Shown here: positions 8,254-17,934 of the stretch, piece by piece
How positions within the stretch are numbered: position 1 is the first letter of the stretch
Layout of the letters: each line of letters begins with the position of its first letter
From: Cytophagales bacterium
GTDB taxonomy: Bacteria; Bacteroidota; Bacteroidia; Cytophagales; Cyclobacteriaceae
Direction: 5' to 3'
Assembly (NCBI GenBank): GCA_033344775.1
Contig: JAWPMT010000002.1
Span: 682,001-746,000, forward strand
Length of the DNA stretch: 64,000 nt
Translations under genes and position numbers: made by a program
Notes under the pieces: model-generated
What the model saw: only the letters and a program-made list of their open reading frames with translations
The model's database searches: none
Told to the model about the DNA's origin: nothing

Positions 8254-9570
8254 ATGAGAATCAAAGCCCATCTTCCGTTTGATCCTTCTAAGTTTCCCTT
8301 CTTCTATGGGATCATTATTCTGGTAGCAGGATCCTTGGGTATCTTCATGAGTATTCCCGGACAGACCATGGGTGTTTCTGTATTCACAGATCCATTGTTG
8401 GGAGTATTGAATATTTCCAGAGATGAGTTGAGCCTGGCGTATATGTTCGGGACCATTGGTAGTTCCTTTCTGCTTCCCTGGGCCGGAAAGAAGTATGACC
8501 TGTGGGGTGCACGTACATTGGCCATTCTATCAAGTCTGGGGTTAGGATTGATCTTGATGGTCTTAAGTAACGTGGACTGGATCATCTTTGAGGTACTTGG
8601 CTTATCCAAACCTTTGTTGATACTGATTATCATGACCGTCTGTTTCCTTTTTCTGCGATTCTTCGGGCAGGGGGTACTTACCATGACCTCCCGCAACATG
8701 ATGATGGAATGGTTCGATAAAAGAAGAGGGTTAGCAACTGGGATTAGTAATGTATTCGTTTCCGTCGCATTTTCTATTTCACCCATCTGGTTGTATCACC
8801 TGATCTCTCAATACTCATGGAATGGTGCCTGGCAGCTATTAGCTGTAGTTGCGGGATTAATTTTTCCATTGTTCGCTTTTCTCGTTTTTAGAGATCGTCC
8901 GGAGGACAGTGGACTAAAGCCAGATGGAAATTTCACAGGGAGTAAAAAAGTCTCGAAACATCTTTACCCAGTAGTGAAGCAATTCACGAAAAGTGAGGCG
9001 ATCCGTAGCTATTCTTTCTGGATATTTGCTTTGCAGTTGGCGATGCAGGGACTTTATATCACAGGATTTACTTTTCATGTAATATCCATTTTTGGGGAAA
9101 GCGGCCTGACGGAACAAGAAGCGATACGAATCTTTTTGCCCTCTTCCTATGTGGCTGTGGCCGTGACACTTATTGCCAGTAGCATCAGTGACCATATTCC
9201 GTTAAAGTATATTTCCATGCTCAAAGGAGCGGGTGCTTGCGTGGGCATTCTGGGATTCATTTTACTCGGTTCCTGGTCGGGTGCTTACTATCTAATCGTT
9301 ATTGGTCAGGGAATCATGACCGGGCTTTTTGCGGTATTGAATTCGGTAAGCTGGCCACGCTATTTTGGAAGATTACATCTTGGTGCGATCACCGGACAGG
9401 TCACGATGATGATGGTATTTGCAAGTGCTTTAGGTCCGATCCTATTTAGTTTGTCTCTTACTCTTTTTGGTTCCTACATACTTGCCGGATGGATATGCCT
9501 CTTCATTTTTGCTTGCCTGGCTATTGGGGCGATTAAGGCGGAGAATCCACAGAAAGGGCTACAACCCTAA
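8254..9570 (+). CDS. MFS transporter
   Basis: A 438-residue major facilitator with about twelve hydrophobic segments. The loop between segments 2 and 3 (WAGKKYDLWGARTL, about residues 75-90) corresponds to the MFS motif A region, and the mid-loop block FRDRPEDSGLKPDG (about 213-226) is typical of oxalate/formate-antiporter-like MFS members. Substrate cannot be predicted. The ATG at 8254 follows closely on a possible promoter, giving a very short leader. It is the first of a run of plus-strand genes but is separated by 64 bases from the AraC-type regulator that follows. Confidence 0.88.
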   Translation: MRIKAHLPFDPSKFPFFYGIIILVAGSLGIFMSIPGQTMGVSVFTDPLLGVLNISRDELSLAYMFGTIGSSFLLPWAGKKYDLWGARTLAILSSLGLGLILMVLSNVDWIIFEVLGLSKPLLILIIMTVCFLFLRFFGQGVLTMTSRNMMMEWFDKRRGLATGISNVFVSVAFSISPIWLYHLISQYSWNGAWQLLAVVAGLIFPLFAFLVFRDRPEDSGLKPDGNFTGSKKVSKHLYPVVKQFTKSEAIRSYSFWIFALQLAMQGLYITGFTFHVISIFGESGLTEQEAIRIFLPSSYVAVAVTLIASSISDHIPLKYISMLKGAGACVGILGFILLGSWSGAYYLIVIGQGIMTGLFAVLNSVSWPRYFGRLHLGAITGQVTMMMVFASALGPILFSLSLTLFGSYILAGWICLFIFACLAIGAIKAENPQKGLQP

Positions 9571-9634
9571 AACCTCCATTTTGGGAATTCCAAGATGTCA
9601 TTCTATCTTGTATGTAGGGTTCATTTTTGGGTGA

Positions 9635-10396
9635 ATGCTCTTTCATTACATGATTTATCATCAGGAACAACCACACGATCGGTTAAAAGAATTGGTGAGG
9701 TGCTTATGGCGGCTTGAAAACCGAGGGCCAGAAGTAATTCAGCACACTATTCTTCCTGATGGCTTTTTCGATCTGTTGGTGAGCTACCAAAATCAGGAGT
9801 TGAAGGAAATAGCGTTATCTGGCTTGTGGACGCATAGAGCACAGGTGATGATCATGCCTGGCACCGTCATATTTGGGGTACAGTTTAGACCCCTGTCCGT
9901 GGAAGTCTTGATTCAAAAGCAAATAGCTTCATTATTAAATGATATTGATCTAATAGATCAGGACTTTTGGGGGCTGGATAAATTTGATGAAAGAGCTCAA
10001 CCATTCTCCTCCTTCATGAATAATCGATTATTAACAATCGTTGCAAAAGCTAAAGCAATTGATTCACGGAAAAAGCATCTTTTAACGCTGGTGGACCAAA
10101 CCAAAGGAACACAATCTGTGGATCAGTATTCGGAGGTAGTTTGTTGGACTAAACGTCAGATCAACAGGTATTTTCAAACGACTTTTGGGATTTCACTAAA
10201 AACTTACTGCACGATCAGAAAGGGTGCCGCTTCATTTGGACAGATCAAGAGAGGTAAATTGTACCCGGAACAGCCATATTTTGACCAATCTCATTTTATC
10301 AAATCGATCAGGAAAATTTCGGGAGTCACTCCCAGTGAATTAACCAAAAACGAAAACGACCGATTTTTACAATTGTCGATTATAAAGGAAAAATAA
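9635..10396 (+). CDS. AraC-type transcriptional regulator
   Basis: A 253-residue regulator. Residues 1-150 form a sensor-like domain with the LPDGFFDLLVSY block seen in DUF6597-type AraC regulators. The C-terminal 100 residues carry the two HTH units of the AraC family: the first is degraded (SVDQYSEVVCWTKRQINRYF), the second is well kept (YFDQSHFIKSIRKISGVTPS, about 218-238). The start could also be the ATG at 9650, five codons in. It is followed 46 bases later by a small membrane protein on the same strand, a plausible target or partner. Confidence 0.85.
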   Translation: MLFHYMIYHQEQPHDRLKELVRCLWRLENRGPEVIQHTILPDGFFDLLVSYQNQELKEIALSGLWTHRAQVMIMPGTVIFGVQFRPLSVEVLIQKQIASLLNDIDLIDQDFWGLDKFDERAQPFSSFMNNRLLTIVAKAKAIDSRKKHLLTLVDQTKGTQSVDQYSEVVCWTKRQINRYFQTTFGISLKTYCTIRKGAASFGQIKRGKLYPEQPYFDQSHFIKSIRKISGVTPSELTKNENDRFLQLSIIKEK

Positions 10397-10442
10397 ATTA
10401 GCTACTGTTTCCGCTGGCTAATTACCCTAAATAATAATCGAA

Positions 10443-10838
10443 ATGAATAAAACTGCTGTTACCTTTTCCATTGTTCTGTATGCGTTGGTTGTTCCGATAT
10501 TAGAGATCAATGATACCCATGTCTTCAACCCGGACTGGACTCCCCATGCAAGGATCCATGAAGTATGGCAACTCTTTACCAATACCGGGATCGGTATGTT
10601 ATGTCTATGGCTGATATGGCAAAAGAAGAAAACACGTCTGGCCGGAATATTAAGCCTTTTGGTAACTGGTGGATTTTTACTGGCCTACTTCATAAGAGAT
10701 GCGTACGGAGGTTCCATGAAGTACCTCGATGGTTCTGAGAAAACGTTATTAGGGATAAATATAGGTTTGCTAGGTTTTGGAACTGCGGTTATCCTGATCT
10801 TGCTGGCTTTCATTTTTGAAAGGGGAAGAATACATTGA
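10443..10838 (+). CDS. Small integral membrane protein of unknown function
   Basis: A 131-residue protein with four hydrophobic segments (about residues 5-22, 45-62, 68-88 and 104-126) and short polar loops, including HARIHEVWQLFTNTG between the first and second. I recognise no family motif. It follows an AraC-type regulator on the same strand by 46 bases and converges on the CoA transferase gene. The DUF4345/DoxX-like size and four-segment plan is suggestive but not decisive. Confidence 0.7.
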   Translation: MNKTAVTFSIVLYALVVPILEINDTHVFNPDWTPHARIHEVWQLFTNTGIGMLCLWLIWQKKKTRLAGILSLLVTGGFLLAYFIRDAYGGSMKYLDGSEKTLLGINIGLLGFGTAVILILLAFIFERGRIH

Positions 10839-10885
10839 CCAGAGTGTTGAAAACTTAGCCTTCGACCTTATAGCTCTTGGATTGT

Positions 10886-12160
10886 TTAGAAACTTTTAAA
10901 CCGCTCAAAAGCTGCCTTTTCCAACGTTTCCTGATGGTCCGGATGAGCGATCCTGATCATTTCTTTGGCCCTTTGTTTCAGACTTTTGCCTTGCAGGTTG
11001 ACAATGCCATGCTCGGTAGCTACGTAATGAACGTGTGCCCTGGTGGTCACAACCCCTGCACCTTGCTTGAGAAAGGGGACAATCTTCGACTCGCCTCTTT
11101 TCGTAGAAGAAGGTAATGCAATGATGGGTTTCCCACCGGGAGAAAGCGAAGCTCCGCGAATAAAGTCCATTTGACCTCCAACGCCACTATACATGCGTGA
11201 GCCTATAGAGTCTGCACAGACTTGTCCCGTGATATCTATCTCAATGGCGCTGTTGATACTGGTCATCCTAGGTTGCTTTCTGATCACCGCTGTATCGTTT
11301 ACATATTCGATATCCAGCATGCGAACCATCGGATTGTCATCGACAAAATCATATAGCTTTCTGGAGCCAATCAAAAAACCAGAAACAAGCACATTTGGGT
11401 GTTTGGTCTTTAATCGGTTATTGATCACGCCACTTTCTATCAGCGGCAGCACGCCATCGGAAAACATCTCTGTGTGAACACCCAGGTCTTTGTGATTACC
11501 TAAACACGCCAGTGTCGCATCTGGTATTGCACCTATTCCCATTTGAAGCGTTGCACCATCTTCGATGATGCTTGCAACATGCTGTCCAATGTGTTTTTCG
11601 ACTTCTGACAATGGATGAGGGGGTATTTCGGGTAACGGCTCATCTTTTTCCAGTACCGCGGCAAATGAACTGACATGGAGTAACCCATCTCCGTGTGTGC
11701 GAGGCATCTGAGGGTTGATCTGTGCTATGACCGTTTTTGCAGTTTCTACGGCAGCCAAGGTGGTTTCTACTGAAATACCCATCGAACAAAAACCATGTTT
11801 GTCTGGCGGTGAAACCTGGACCAGTGCTACATCGATTGGAATAGTACCCTGCCGGATCATAATTGGGACTTCACTGAAGAAGCTGGGAATAAAGTCTCCA
11901 CGACCTTCATTGATCGCTTTGCGGACATTGGGACCCATGAACATTGCCACCACTTTGAAGCTATCGGCATACCGTTCCTCGGCATAAGGGGCTGGCCCTT
12001 CTGTGTGCATCTGATAGATGGTGACATCCTTCAATTCATCGGCCCGTTCGACCAATCCTTGGACCAATGACTGAGGCGTAGCTCCCGCTGTATGAATAAA
12101 AATGTTGTCTCCTGATTGGACAGGCGCGAGTGCTGCTTTTGCAGATTGTGCGTTGATCAT
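10886..12160 (-). CDS. Acetyl-CoA hydrolase/CoA-transferase family protein
   Basis: A 424-residue enzyme of the class I CoA-transferase group that includes 4-hydroxybutyrate and acetate/succinate CoA-transferases. The block HTEMFSDG places the catalytic glutamate at E231, and QMGIGAIPDA (about 206-215) and GVGGQMDFIRGA (about 325-336) are family glycine loops. It probably moves CoA between acetyl-CoA and another carboxylate; the acceptor cannot be chosen from sequence. Full length for the family. The gene starts 9 bases after the end of hrpB on the same strand, so the two are likely co-transcribed although functionally unrelated. Confidence 0.9.
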   Translation of the reverse strand: MINAQSAKAALAPVQSGDNIFIHTAGATPQSLVQGLVERADELKDVTIYQMHTEGPAPYAEERYADSFKVVAMFMGPNVRKAINEGRGDFIPSFFSEVPIMIRQGTIPIDVALVQVSPPDKHGFCSMGISVETTLAAVETAKTVIAQINPQMPRTHGDGLLHVSSFAAVLEKDEPLPEIPPHPLSEVEKHIGQHVASIIEDGATLQMGIGAIPDATLACLGNHKDLGVHTEMFSDGVLPLIESGVINNRLKTKHPNVLVSGFLIGSRKLYDFVDDNPMVRMLDIEYVNDTAVIRKQPRMTSINSAIEIDITGQVCADSIGSRMYSGVGGQMDFIRGASLSPGGKPIIALPSSTKRGESKIVPFLKQGAGVVTTRAHVHYVATEHGIVNLQGKSLKQRAKEMIRIAHPDHQETLEKAAFERFKSF

Positions 12161-12169
12161 AATGTGCTT

Positions 12170-14659
12170 TTATTGTTTGTTCCGTCGTTTGACACCTCGA
12201 ACTGCTTCCGCACTCCAGGGGTCGTCGGGCCATTCGTGTTTAGGGTATCTTCTTTTCAATTCTTTGCGTACTTCAAAGTAAGTATTGTCCCAGAAGCTTT
12301 TTAGATCCGAGGTGATCTGTACGGGTTTGAATCCGGGAGATAACAAGTGCATTAAAAGGCCAGTTTTTCCATTATTGATTTTAGGAGTTTCTCCCATGCC
12401 GAATAGCTCCTGTAAACGGGCCGCCAGTACAGGAGGGGCGCCATCTTCGAAATACTCGATTTTAATATTGGAACCGCTTGGAACTTCAATTTTAATCGGG
12501 GCTTTTTCGGAAAGCTCTTGTTGCAACTCGTAGGGTAAGAAATGGGTCAGAATATCAATTAGGTTAAGCTTACGGAAATCTTCTGGTTTTTTGATCTGGT
12601 CCAGGTATGGGCTCAGCCATTCTTCGACGGTGAGCAGTAAGGTAATGAGGCTTAAGTCCGGCCATGGGCCGCCGGGATTCCATTTTCTGAGACTGAGCAC
12701 CCGATATTGAAGTTGCTTGACTTCTTCAGAAATGTCCAGTAATTGTGCTCCTTCCTCTCTTACGGCATTTAGGATTGCTTCCGATCGACGACTTTCATCT
12801 GGTTCTGGCAAAGGCTTGGACTGCAATATGATGTTTCCTATTCGCAGGTCTTTTGTCGCCACCAAACCGCCATCATCCGTGTCCCATTTGACGATTTCTA
12901 CTTCTTTTACCAGGGGAGCAAGGTCCTGCGGATTCAAGGGGGAGGCCAGGAATATTTTCCCCATGCCATCACGTGCATCGAGATGCGCAACCGCCAGCCA
13001 GGCTTCATGCGCCAAATCATCTCTGTGTCCGGCCATAGCCAATTTACCGTTGGCGAGCTGAAATTGCGCATTGTTACCGGGCCTTGCACTGGCAATACGT
13101 TCAGGATACGCTTGGGCCAAAAGAAAACCCGTTTCAAAATCGTCAACTGGTTCATCAGAAGACTCGATATCAAATAATTTACGGTAGGAGGCGGCCACTT
13201 TCTCGATACGACTCAAACCACGTCCCTGTCGGTCTTCTGAGCGGTGTTTGCGTAACGCTTCTATTCTTAGGTTGATATCGATCCCGCTATTGGGGGGTAA
13301 GGGGTCACGCTCTTCCAGAACGGCAGCAAGATCCGTGGCCAGGTCCAACAGGTCCTGCTCCTCGGCAATCAATAGTAGGTGGGCTAGCCTTGGGTGACAA
13401 GGGATCTTATGCATTTTCTTTCCATGCTCCGTGATCCTTCCTTTATCCAATGCGCCCAGTTCATGCAAGATGTCGGATGCTTGTTTGAGTTTGCCTTTCG
13501 GTGGAGGTGTGAGCCATGTCAATTGGTTCACATCAGTAATGCCCCACAAAGCCAGGTCCAGCACCAAAGAAGCGAGATCTGCTTCCATGATTTCCGGGGT
13601 TCGATGCTCGTCAAGTCGCTCATGTGTGCCCAAAGACCACATGCGATAGCATTTGCCCGCTTCTAATCGGCCCGCTCTACCAGCACGTTGGTCCGCTACA
13701 TCTTTACTGATCAGGTGTGTATGTAGGGCGGAGAGCCCAGATCTTGGATCGAACCGGGAAGCACGTCCATATCCCGCATCAACAACGACTTTGATGCCTT
13801 CGATTGTAAGACTGGTTTCCGCGATAGAGGTGGCCAATACCACTTTTCTTTTGCCTTCGCGATTGGGCCAGATAGCGGCTTGCTGTTGCTTGAACGGAAG
13901 TTGGCCATACAGTGGGTGAATATGAAATCCTTTCAGATTCCTTCGGAGTAATTCTTCGCTTTTCCTAATTTCTCCCTGACCGGGGAAAAACGCGAGGATG
14001 TCACCGTCATTTTCTTTGGCAGCCTTGATGATGGTTTGACTGGCCATTTCCGGGATGAGTGTGCGGTCGGGTTCACCCGTGTAGATAATTTCAACCGGAT
14101 ACTGCCGGCCATCGCTCGCTACGACTGGCGCATTTAACAGGCTGCTCAGTTGCGGTACGTTCAACGTAGCAGACATGATGAGTAGTCTCAGTTCAGGTCG
14201 TAAAACTGATTGCGCTTCGCGACACAAAGCCAACGCGGCATCTGCATGTATACTCCGCTCATGGAACTCATCAAATATGATCAGTCCCACATTTTCCAAT
14301 TCCTGATCATTTTGAAGCATTCGAGTCAGGATTCCCTCTGTAAGCACTTCAATGCGCGTTGTATCACTTACCCGCGTTTCGAAGCGAATGCGATATCCCA
14401 CTGTCTTGCCCAGAGGCTCTTCTAATAAGGTTGACATGCGTTGCGCAATGGATTTTGCCGCCAGTCGTCGAGGTTCCAGCATCAGGATCTTCTTTTCCTT
14501 CAAAAATGGAAGGTCCAGTAAGGCCAGTGGTAGTAATGTACTTTTACCCGCTCCGGGAGGCGCGTGTAGTATGACCGTGTTGTTCTCTGAAAGCTGATTG
14601 CTTGCTTCATCGAGCACATCTACGATAGGAAGATCAATGGTGTGAGGGTCGAATGTCAC
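12170..14659 (-). CDS. hrpB: ATP-dependent RNA helicase HrpB
   Basis: An 829-residue DExH helicase. Walker A PPGAGKST is at residues 34-41, the DEFH box at 130-133, MSATLN follows at about 163, and QRAGRAGR (motif VI) lies at about 335. The long C-terminal half has the HrpB-specific arrangement, including LLAQAYPERIASARPG at about 530 and the final WPDDPW block. The cellular role of HrpB in most bacteria is unclear; it is thought to act on RNA. The start codon is GTG (no ATG is available upstream or close by). The CoA transferase gene follows after 9 bases. Confidence 0.94.
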   Translation of the reverse strand: MTFDPHTIDLPIVDVLDEASNQLSENNTVILHAPPGAGKSTLLPLALLDLPFLKEKKILMLEPRRLAAKSIAQRMSTLLEEPLGKTVGYRIRFETRVSDTTRIEVLTEGILTRMLQNDQELENVGLIIFDEFHERSIHADAALALCREAQSVLRPELRLLIMSATLNVPQLSSLLNAPVVASDGRQYPVEIIYTGEPDRTLIPEMASQTIIKAAKENDGDILAFFPGQGEIRKSEELLRRNLKGFHIHPLYGQLPFKQQQAAIWPNREGKRKVVLATSIAETSLTIEGIKVVVDAGYGRASRFDPRSGLSALHTHLISKDVADQRAGRAGRLEAGKCYRMWSLGTHERLDEHRTPEIMEADLASLVLDLALWGITDVNQLTWLTPPPKGKLKQASDILHELGALDKGRITEHGKKMHKIPCHPRLAHLLLIAEEQDLLDLATDLAAVLEERDPLPPNSGIDINLRIEALRKHRSEDRQGRGLSRIEKVAASYRKLFDIESSDEPVDDFETGFLLAQAYPERIASARPGNNAQFQLANGKLAMAGHRDDLAHEAWLAVAHLDARDGMGKIFLASPLNPQDLAPLVKEVEIVKWDTDDGGLVATKDLRIGNIILQSKPLPEPDESRRSEAILNAVREEGAQLLDISEEVKQLQYRVLSLRKWNPGGPWPDLSLITLLLTVEEWLSPYLDQIKKPEDFRKLNLIDILTHFLPYELQQELSEKAPIKIEVPSGSNIKIEYFEDGAPPVLAARLQELFGMGETPKINNGKTGLLMHLLSPGFKPVQITSDLKSFWDNTYFEVRKELKRRYPKHEWPDDPWSAEAVRGVKRRNKQ

Positions 14660-14867
14660 TCAAAAGATATTTCAGCGAAATTAATCCTATGCAACATGCA
14701 CATTCAAGCATAAAGACGCTTTTTTATCAGTATCGGAATTGATTTTTATCGTGTTTTAGCAATAAAAATGCTTGAACATTTTTTTAGATAGCATAAATGA
14801 ATTTGATCTTTTATCTTTACTGTTTACCAGTTGAAACCTGACCATTAAATTCTGACTTTTTGAGGAC

Positions 14868-15275
14868 GTGAAGAAACTCAAGAAAATTTTGCTCGTCGAT
14901 GACGATGAGCACACCAACTTTCTAAATAAGACAATTATTCGACACGCGAAGTTCGCGGATGAGGTTGTTTCTCAGATCAAAGCGGAAGAAGCTTTGAAGT
15001 ACATTGCCGAAGAGACCAGGAATGGCAACTTACCAGACCTGATTTTTCTCGACATCAACATGCCTTTAATGGACGGTTGGGATTTCATGCGTGAATACGC
15101 TCAGATGGGCCTCAATGGTGTTGGACCAAAGGTCATCATGCTTACGTCATCGATCAACCCTAAAGACGAAGAGCGAGCAGCAGCCATCAAAGAGTTATCC
15201 GGATTTAGATCAAAACCACTTTCATACGACGTACTGAACGACATCTACGATCGATTCTTTGATACAGAAGAATAG
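14868..15275 (+). CDS. Single-domain response regulator
   Basis: A 135-residue receiver domain with no output domain. The acidic triad is D11, D12, D13 near the N-terminus, the phosphoacceptor is D62 in FLDINMP, the conserved Thr/Ser is in MLTSS (about 107-111) and the Lys in RSKPLS. The start is a GTG at 14868; no ATG fits. Proteins of this size in Bacteroidota usually relay phosphate to other proteins (CheY-like). There is no histidine kinase in the neighbourhood, so the partner must be elsewhere. TATCTTTA at 14812-14819 is a possible -7 element. Confidence 0.9.
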   Translation: MKKLKKILLVDDDEHTNFLNKTIIRHAKFADEVVSQIKAEEALKYIAEETRNGNLPDLIFLDINMPLMDGWDFMREYAQMGLNGVGPKVIMLTSSINPKDEERAAAIKELSGFRSKPLSYDVLNDIYDRFFDTEE

Positions 15276-15389
15276 GGTTTACCCTGAACGTTAGATTGTT
15301 TCATCAAATCTTCTTTCTTTTCTGGTTTTGTTCTTAGTCTATTGTTTTCCAACCAAAAACGAAAATCCAGTAACGAGAAACAAATAGAC

Positions 15390-15635
15390 TTAATCCAACT
15401 TAAGTACCTTCTGATTTCCTGTAATGGCATCCACCATACGCGTGTAGCTGACCCGATCTTCCTTTTCGGCGGATTGATAAAAGAATTCAAGTCCTTCGAG
15501 TACCACCGTACATTCACCTAACTCATATCGTTGAGATTCGACACGATCACCGGTCATGATAGGATTCCCATTGATGTCTAGTAGTTGTGGTGGTTGTTTT
15601 TCTTTGGGCTTTTTCTTGAATAGGGATTTGAACAT
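15390..15635 (-). CDS. Small conserved-looking protein of unknown function
   Basis: An 81-residue protein, lysine-rich at the start (MFKSLFKKKPKEKQPP) and acidic/aromatic afterwards. The middle reads as short strands around NGNPIMTGDRVESQRYELGE, which resembles small SH3-like barrels, but I recognise no family. An ATG start, a compact stop, and the lack of a better frame on either strand support a real gene. It is divergent from the RNA methyltransferase gene and convergent with the response regulator. Confidence 0.6.
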   Translation of the reverse strand: MFKSLFKKKPKEKQPPQLLDINGNPIMTGDRVESQRYELGECTVVLEGLEFFYQSAEKEDRVSYTRMVDAITGNQKVLKLD

Positions 15636-15769
15636 GGATAGCGGTTGAAATTTTTATTCTTGTTAAATAATATGAGATTTGACCTGATTCAAAGAAGGCT
15701 GCAAATTAGTCAATTGAAGTAACATGTACCGACCGATTAAATAATAGGTATGGCAAATAACTACTCTAA

Positions 15770-17125
15770 ATGATTTTACCACACGCTTTTGAAGATCAGC
15801 TTTCGTTTTTAGATGCTGATGAGGTCATTGACTTAAAATCTGCGCTCACTGAATCACCTGTAACAAGCTTGAGGGTCAATCCTGCGAAATGGGCACATGA
15901 GGTGATCTTGCCAAAAGTCCCCTGGACGGATCATGGTTATTACTTACCGGAACGCCCCAATTTTACGTGTGATCCGTTGTTGCATGCGGGGGCTTACTAT
16001 GTACAGGAAGCTTCTTCCATGGTTGTCGGGTACATTTTGAAGTCATTATTGGAAAAGTTGCCAGAGCAGGCGATGGTGCTGGATTTGTGTGCTGCTCCTG
16101 GAGGGAAATCCACAGATCTGGCCGCAGGACTGAGGCCAGGTGATATTTTGCTTTCTAATGAAGTGATTCAAAGTCGAGCACGGATCTTGAAAGAGACAGT
16201 AATGAAATGGGGAGCTGCTTCGCATTGGGTATCTTCCAATGATCCCGAAGACTTCAAGCAATTACCAGGCATGTTTGATCTCATGCTAATTGATGCGCCT
16301 TGTTCGGGCGAAGGACTGTTTAGAAAAGGTCCTGAAGCCATGAAGGAATGGTCTCCGGAGGCAGTATCCCATTGTCAGAAACGTCAGCAGCGTATCCTGG
16401 CAGATGCCTGGGATAGCCTTGCGGAAGAAGGGTTTTTGATCTATGCGACTTGTACTTACAATCAGTACGAGAATGAAGAAGTCCTTCAGTGGCTTATCGA
16501 CAATCACGAAGTAGCTCCGGTACCGATGGCGGTAGCGGAGTTTGGATTCAAGGTATTTGAGCAGCAGGGATTTCCTTTGTATAAGGCCTTTCCTCATCAA
16601 GTGAAAGGGGAGGGGTTCACCTATTTTGTGATTCAAAAGAAGGAATTGACTGAAAGTGTAGCACCGAAAGCCAAACGAAAGAAAGACCAACGCAAACGAG
16701 TATCGGTAGAAAAATACATCAAAGATCCGCAGGCTGAAGGTCTGGTTGTGGATGAAGTATTGTATTATACCGATGATTTGCCAACCCGTGATTTGTTGGG
16801 TGAACGATTGCATATGCTGAAAAGCGGTTTACGAATCGGGGAGTTCAAAAAGAATAAGTTGGTCCCTGAACATGAATTGGCCCTTTCACAATTAATTAGC
16901 GAACACTATCAATCTATTGAACTTACTTACGAACAGGCGATTCTCTATTTAAGAAAGGAGGCATTTGATGCTCCTGAGGGTGATCGAGGATTTAATGTAG
17001 TTAGGTATAAAAACGTCAACCTGGGATTTATCAATCACTTGGGCAATCGATTCAATAGCTTATACCCCTCGGGATTAAGAATCCATTCGCAGCAATGTGA
17101 TTCCGCCGAGCGGAATATCATATGA
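15770..17125 (+). CDS. RNA m5C methyltransferase, NOL1/NOP2/Sun family (RsmF-like)
   Basis: A 451-residue SAM-dependent RNA cytosine-C5 methyltransferase. The SAM loop is CAAPGGKST at residues 108-116. The two family cysteines are C178 in DAPCSGEG and C228 in YATCTYN; the latter is the nucleophile that attacks cytosine C6, the former releases the product. A lysine-rich linker (about 293-305, PKAKRKKDQRKR) leads to a C-terminal RNA-binding domain ending in a NSLYPSGLRI block. The architecture matches RsmF/YebU, which modifies 16S rRNA, but exact target position is inferred from the family only. Confidence 0.9.
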   Translation: MILPHAFEDQLSFLDADEVIDLKSALTESPVTSLRVNPAKWAHEVILPKVPWTDHGYYLPERPNFTCDPLLHAGAYYVQEASSMVVGYILKSLLEKLPEQAMVLDLCAAPGGKSTDLAAGLRPGDILLSNEVIQSRARILKETVMKWGAASHWVSSNDPEDFKQLPGMFDLMLIDAPCSGEGLFRKGPEAMKEWSPEAVSHCQKRQQRILADAWDSLAEEGFLIYATCTYNQYENEEVLQWLIDNHEVAPVPMAVAEFGFKVFEQQGFPLYKAFPHQVKGEGFTYFVIQKKELTESVAPKAKRKKDQRKRVSVEKYIKDPQAEGLVVDEVLYYTDDLPTRDLLGERLHMLKSGLRIGEFKKNKLVPEHELALSQLISEHYQSIELTYEQAILYLRKEAFDAPEGDRGFNVVRYKNVNLGFINHLGNRFNSLYPSGLRIHSQQCDSAERNII

Positions 17126-17199
17126 TCAGTAACGAATGATACAATTCAGTTCCTATAAACATGTTTAGTTTTGGGAATTAACTTATTAGACTTAACCCA

Positions 17200-17934
17200 T
17201 TGAAACGGAACTTTCTTCAGCACGCCCTCCTTGTTTTTTGTTTTGTATTAATTTTTCAAGGCGTTGCTATCGGCCAGAATCAGGACAAAGCCATTGTCAA
17301 CGAGACCATTCTATGGTACTACTATAGCCAAAAAGTGAAGCTTAGTAACAAATGGAGCTTATCCGGGATTGTGCAATACCGTGATTTTACAGATCGGACC
17401 GAAGATTATCATATTTTCCTGACTGCAAGTGCGACCAGAAAGCTGAAAAATGGATTTTCCGTCGGCTTTGGGTTCACTAACCTTAACATCAACCGAACGG
17501 CAGGAAGCGATTTTGTCCTGGTCCCTGAATTAAGGCCGTTTCAAAGTTTGTCTTATGGCTTCAAACAAGGCAATACCAACTTTTCATGGCGTGTGATGGC
17601 AGAAGAGCGTTGGTTCAGAAATGCTGCAGATGGAGAGCTTGTTTCCGGCTATAGCTATCAGTGGCGTTTTCGAAACAAGTTTCAGTTCATGTTTCCTATA
17701 GCTAATAAGCTATCTCTGGAACTCAGTTCAGAGGTAATGGTTAATGCAGGAGACCCGGTTGTTATCAATGTATTTGATCAGCATCGAGGAATTGTGCAAT
17801 TCCACTGGGACCTTGCTCCATTCAAAATCATGGCCGGCTACATGCACTGGTTCTTTCAAACGGCTGCCAATCAGCATCAGAATCGACATACCATTTTGTT
17901 AGGACTATCACATTCGTTGGATTTGACGAAGTGA
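17200..17934 (+). CDS. DUF2490-type outer-membrane protein
   Basis: A 244-residue protein with a signal peptide (MKRNFLQHALLVFCFVLIFQ, cleavage near AIGQ) that starts at a TTG codon; no ATG in frame would keep the signal peptide. The mature part is a series of amphipathic strands with many aromatic girdle residues (LWYYYSQKVKLSNKWSLSGI, then FSWRVMAEERWFRN), and ends in a strand with Leu-Ser-His-Ser, as in small beta-barrels. DUF2490 proteins have no known function. It converges on the ABC transporter gene with no spacer: the minus-strand stop codon begins one base after this gene ends. Confidence 0.8.
   Translation: MKRNFLQHALLVFCFVLIFQGVAIGQNQDKAIVNETILWYYYSQKVKLSNKWSLSGIVQYRDFTDRTEDYHIFLTASATRKLKNGFSVGFGFTNLNINRTAGSDFVLVPELRPFQSLSYGFKQGNTNFSWRVMAEERWFRNAADGELVSGYSYQWRFRNKFQFMFPIANKLSLELSSEVMVNAGDPVVINVFDQHRGIVQFHWDLAPFKIMAGYMHWFFQTAANQHQNRHTILLGLSHSLDLTK

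Noticed and set aside
8304-8786. 160-codon minus-strand frame inside the MFS gene
   Set aside because: Mirror image of hydrophobic codons of the transporter; no independent evidence.
16286-16813. 175-codon minus-strand frame inside the RNA methyltransferase gene
   Set aside because: Covers the catalytic part of a complete gene on the other strand; no motif in its product.
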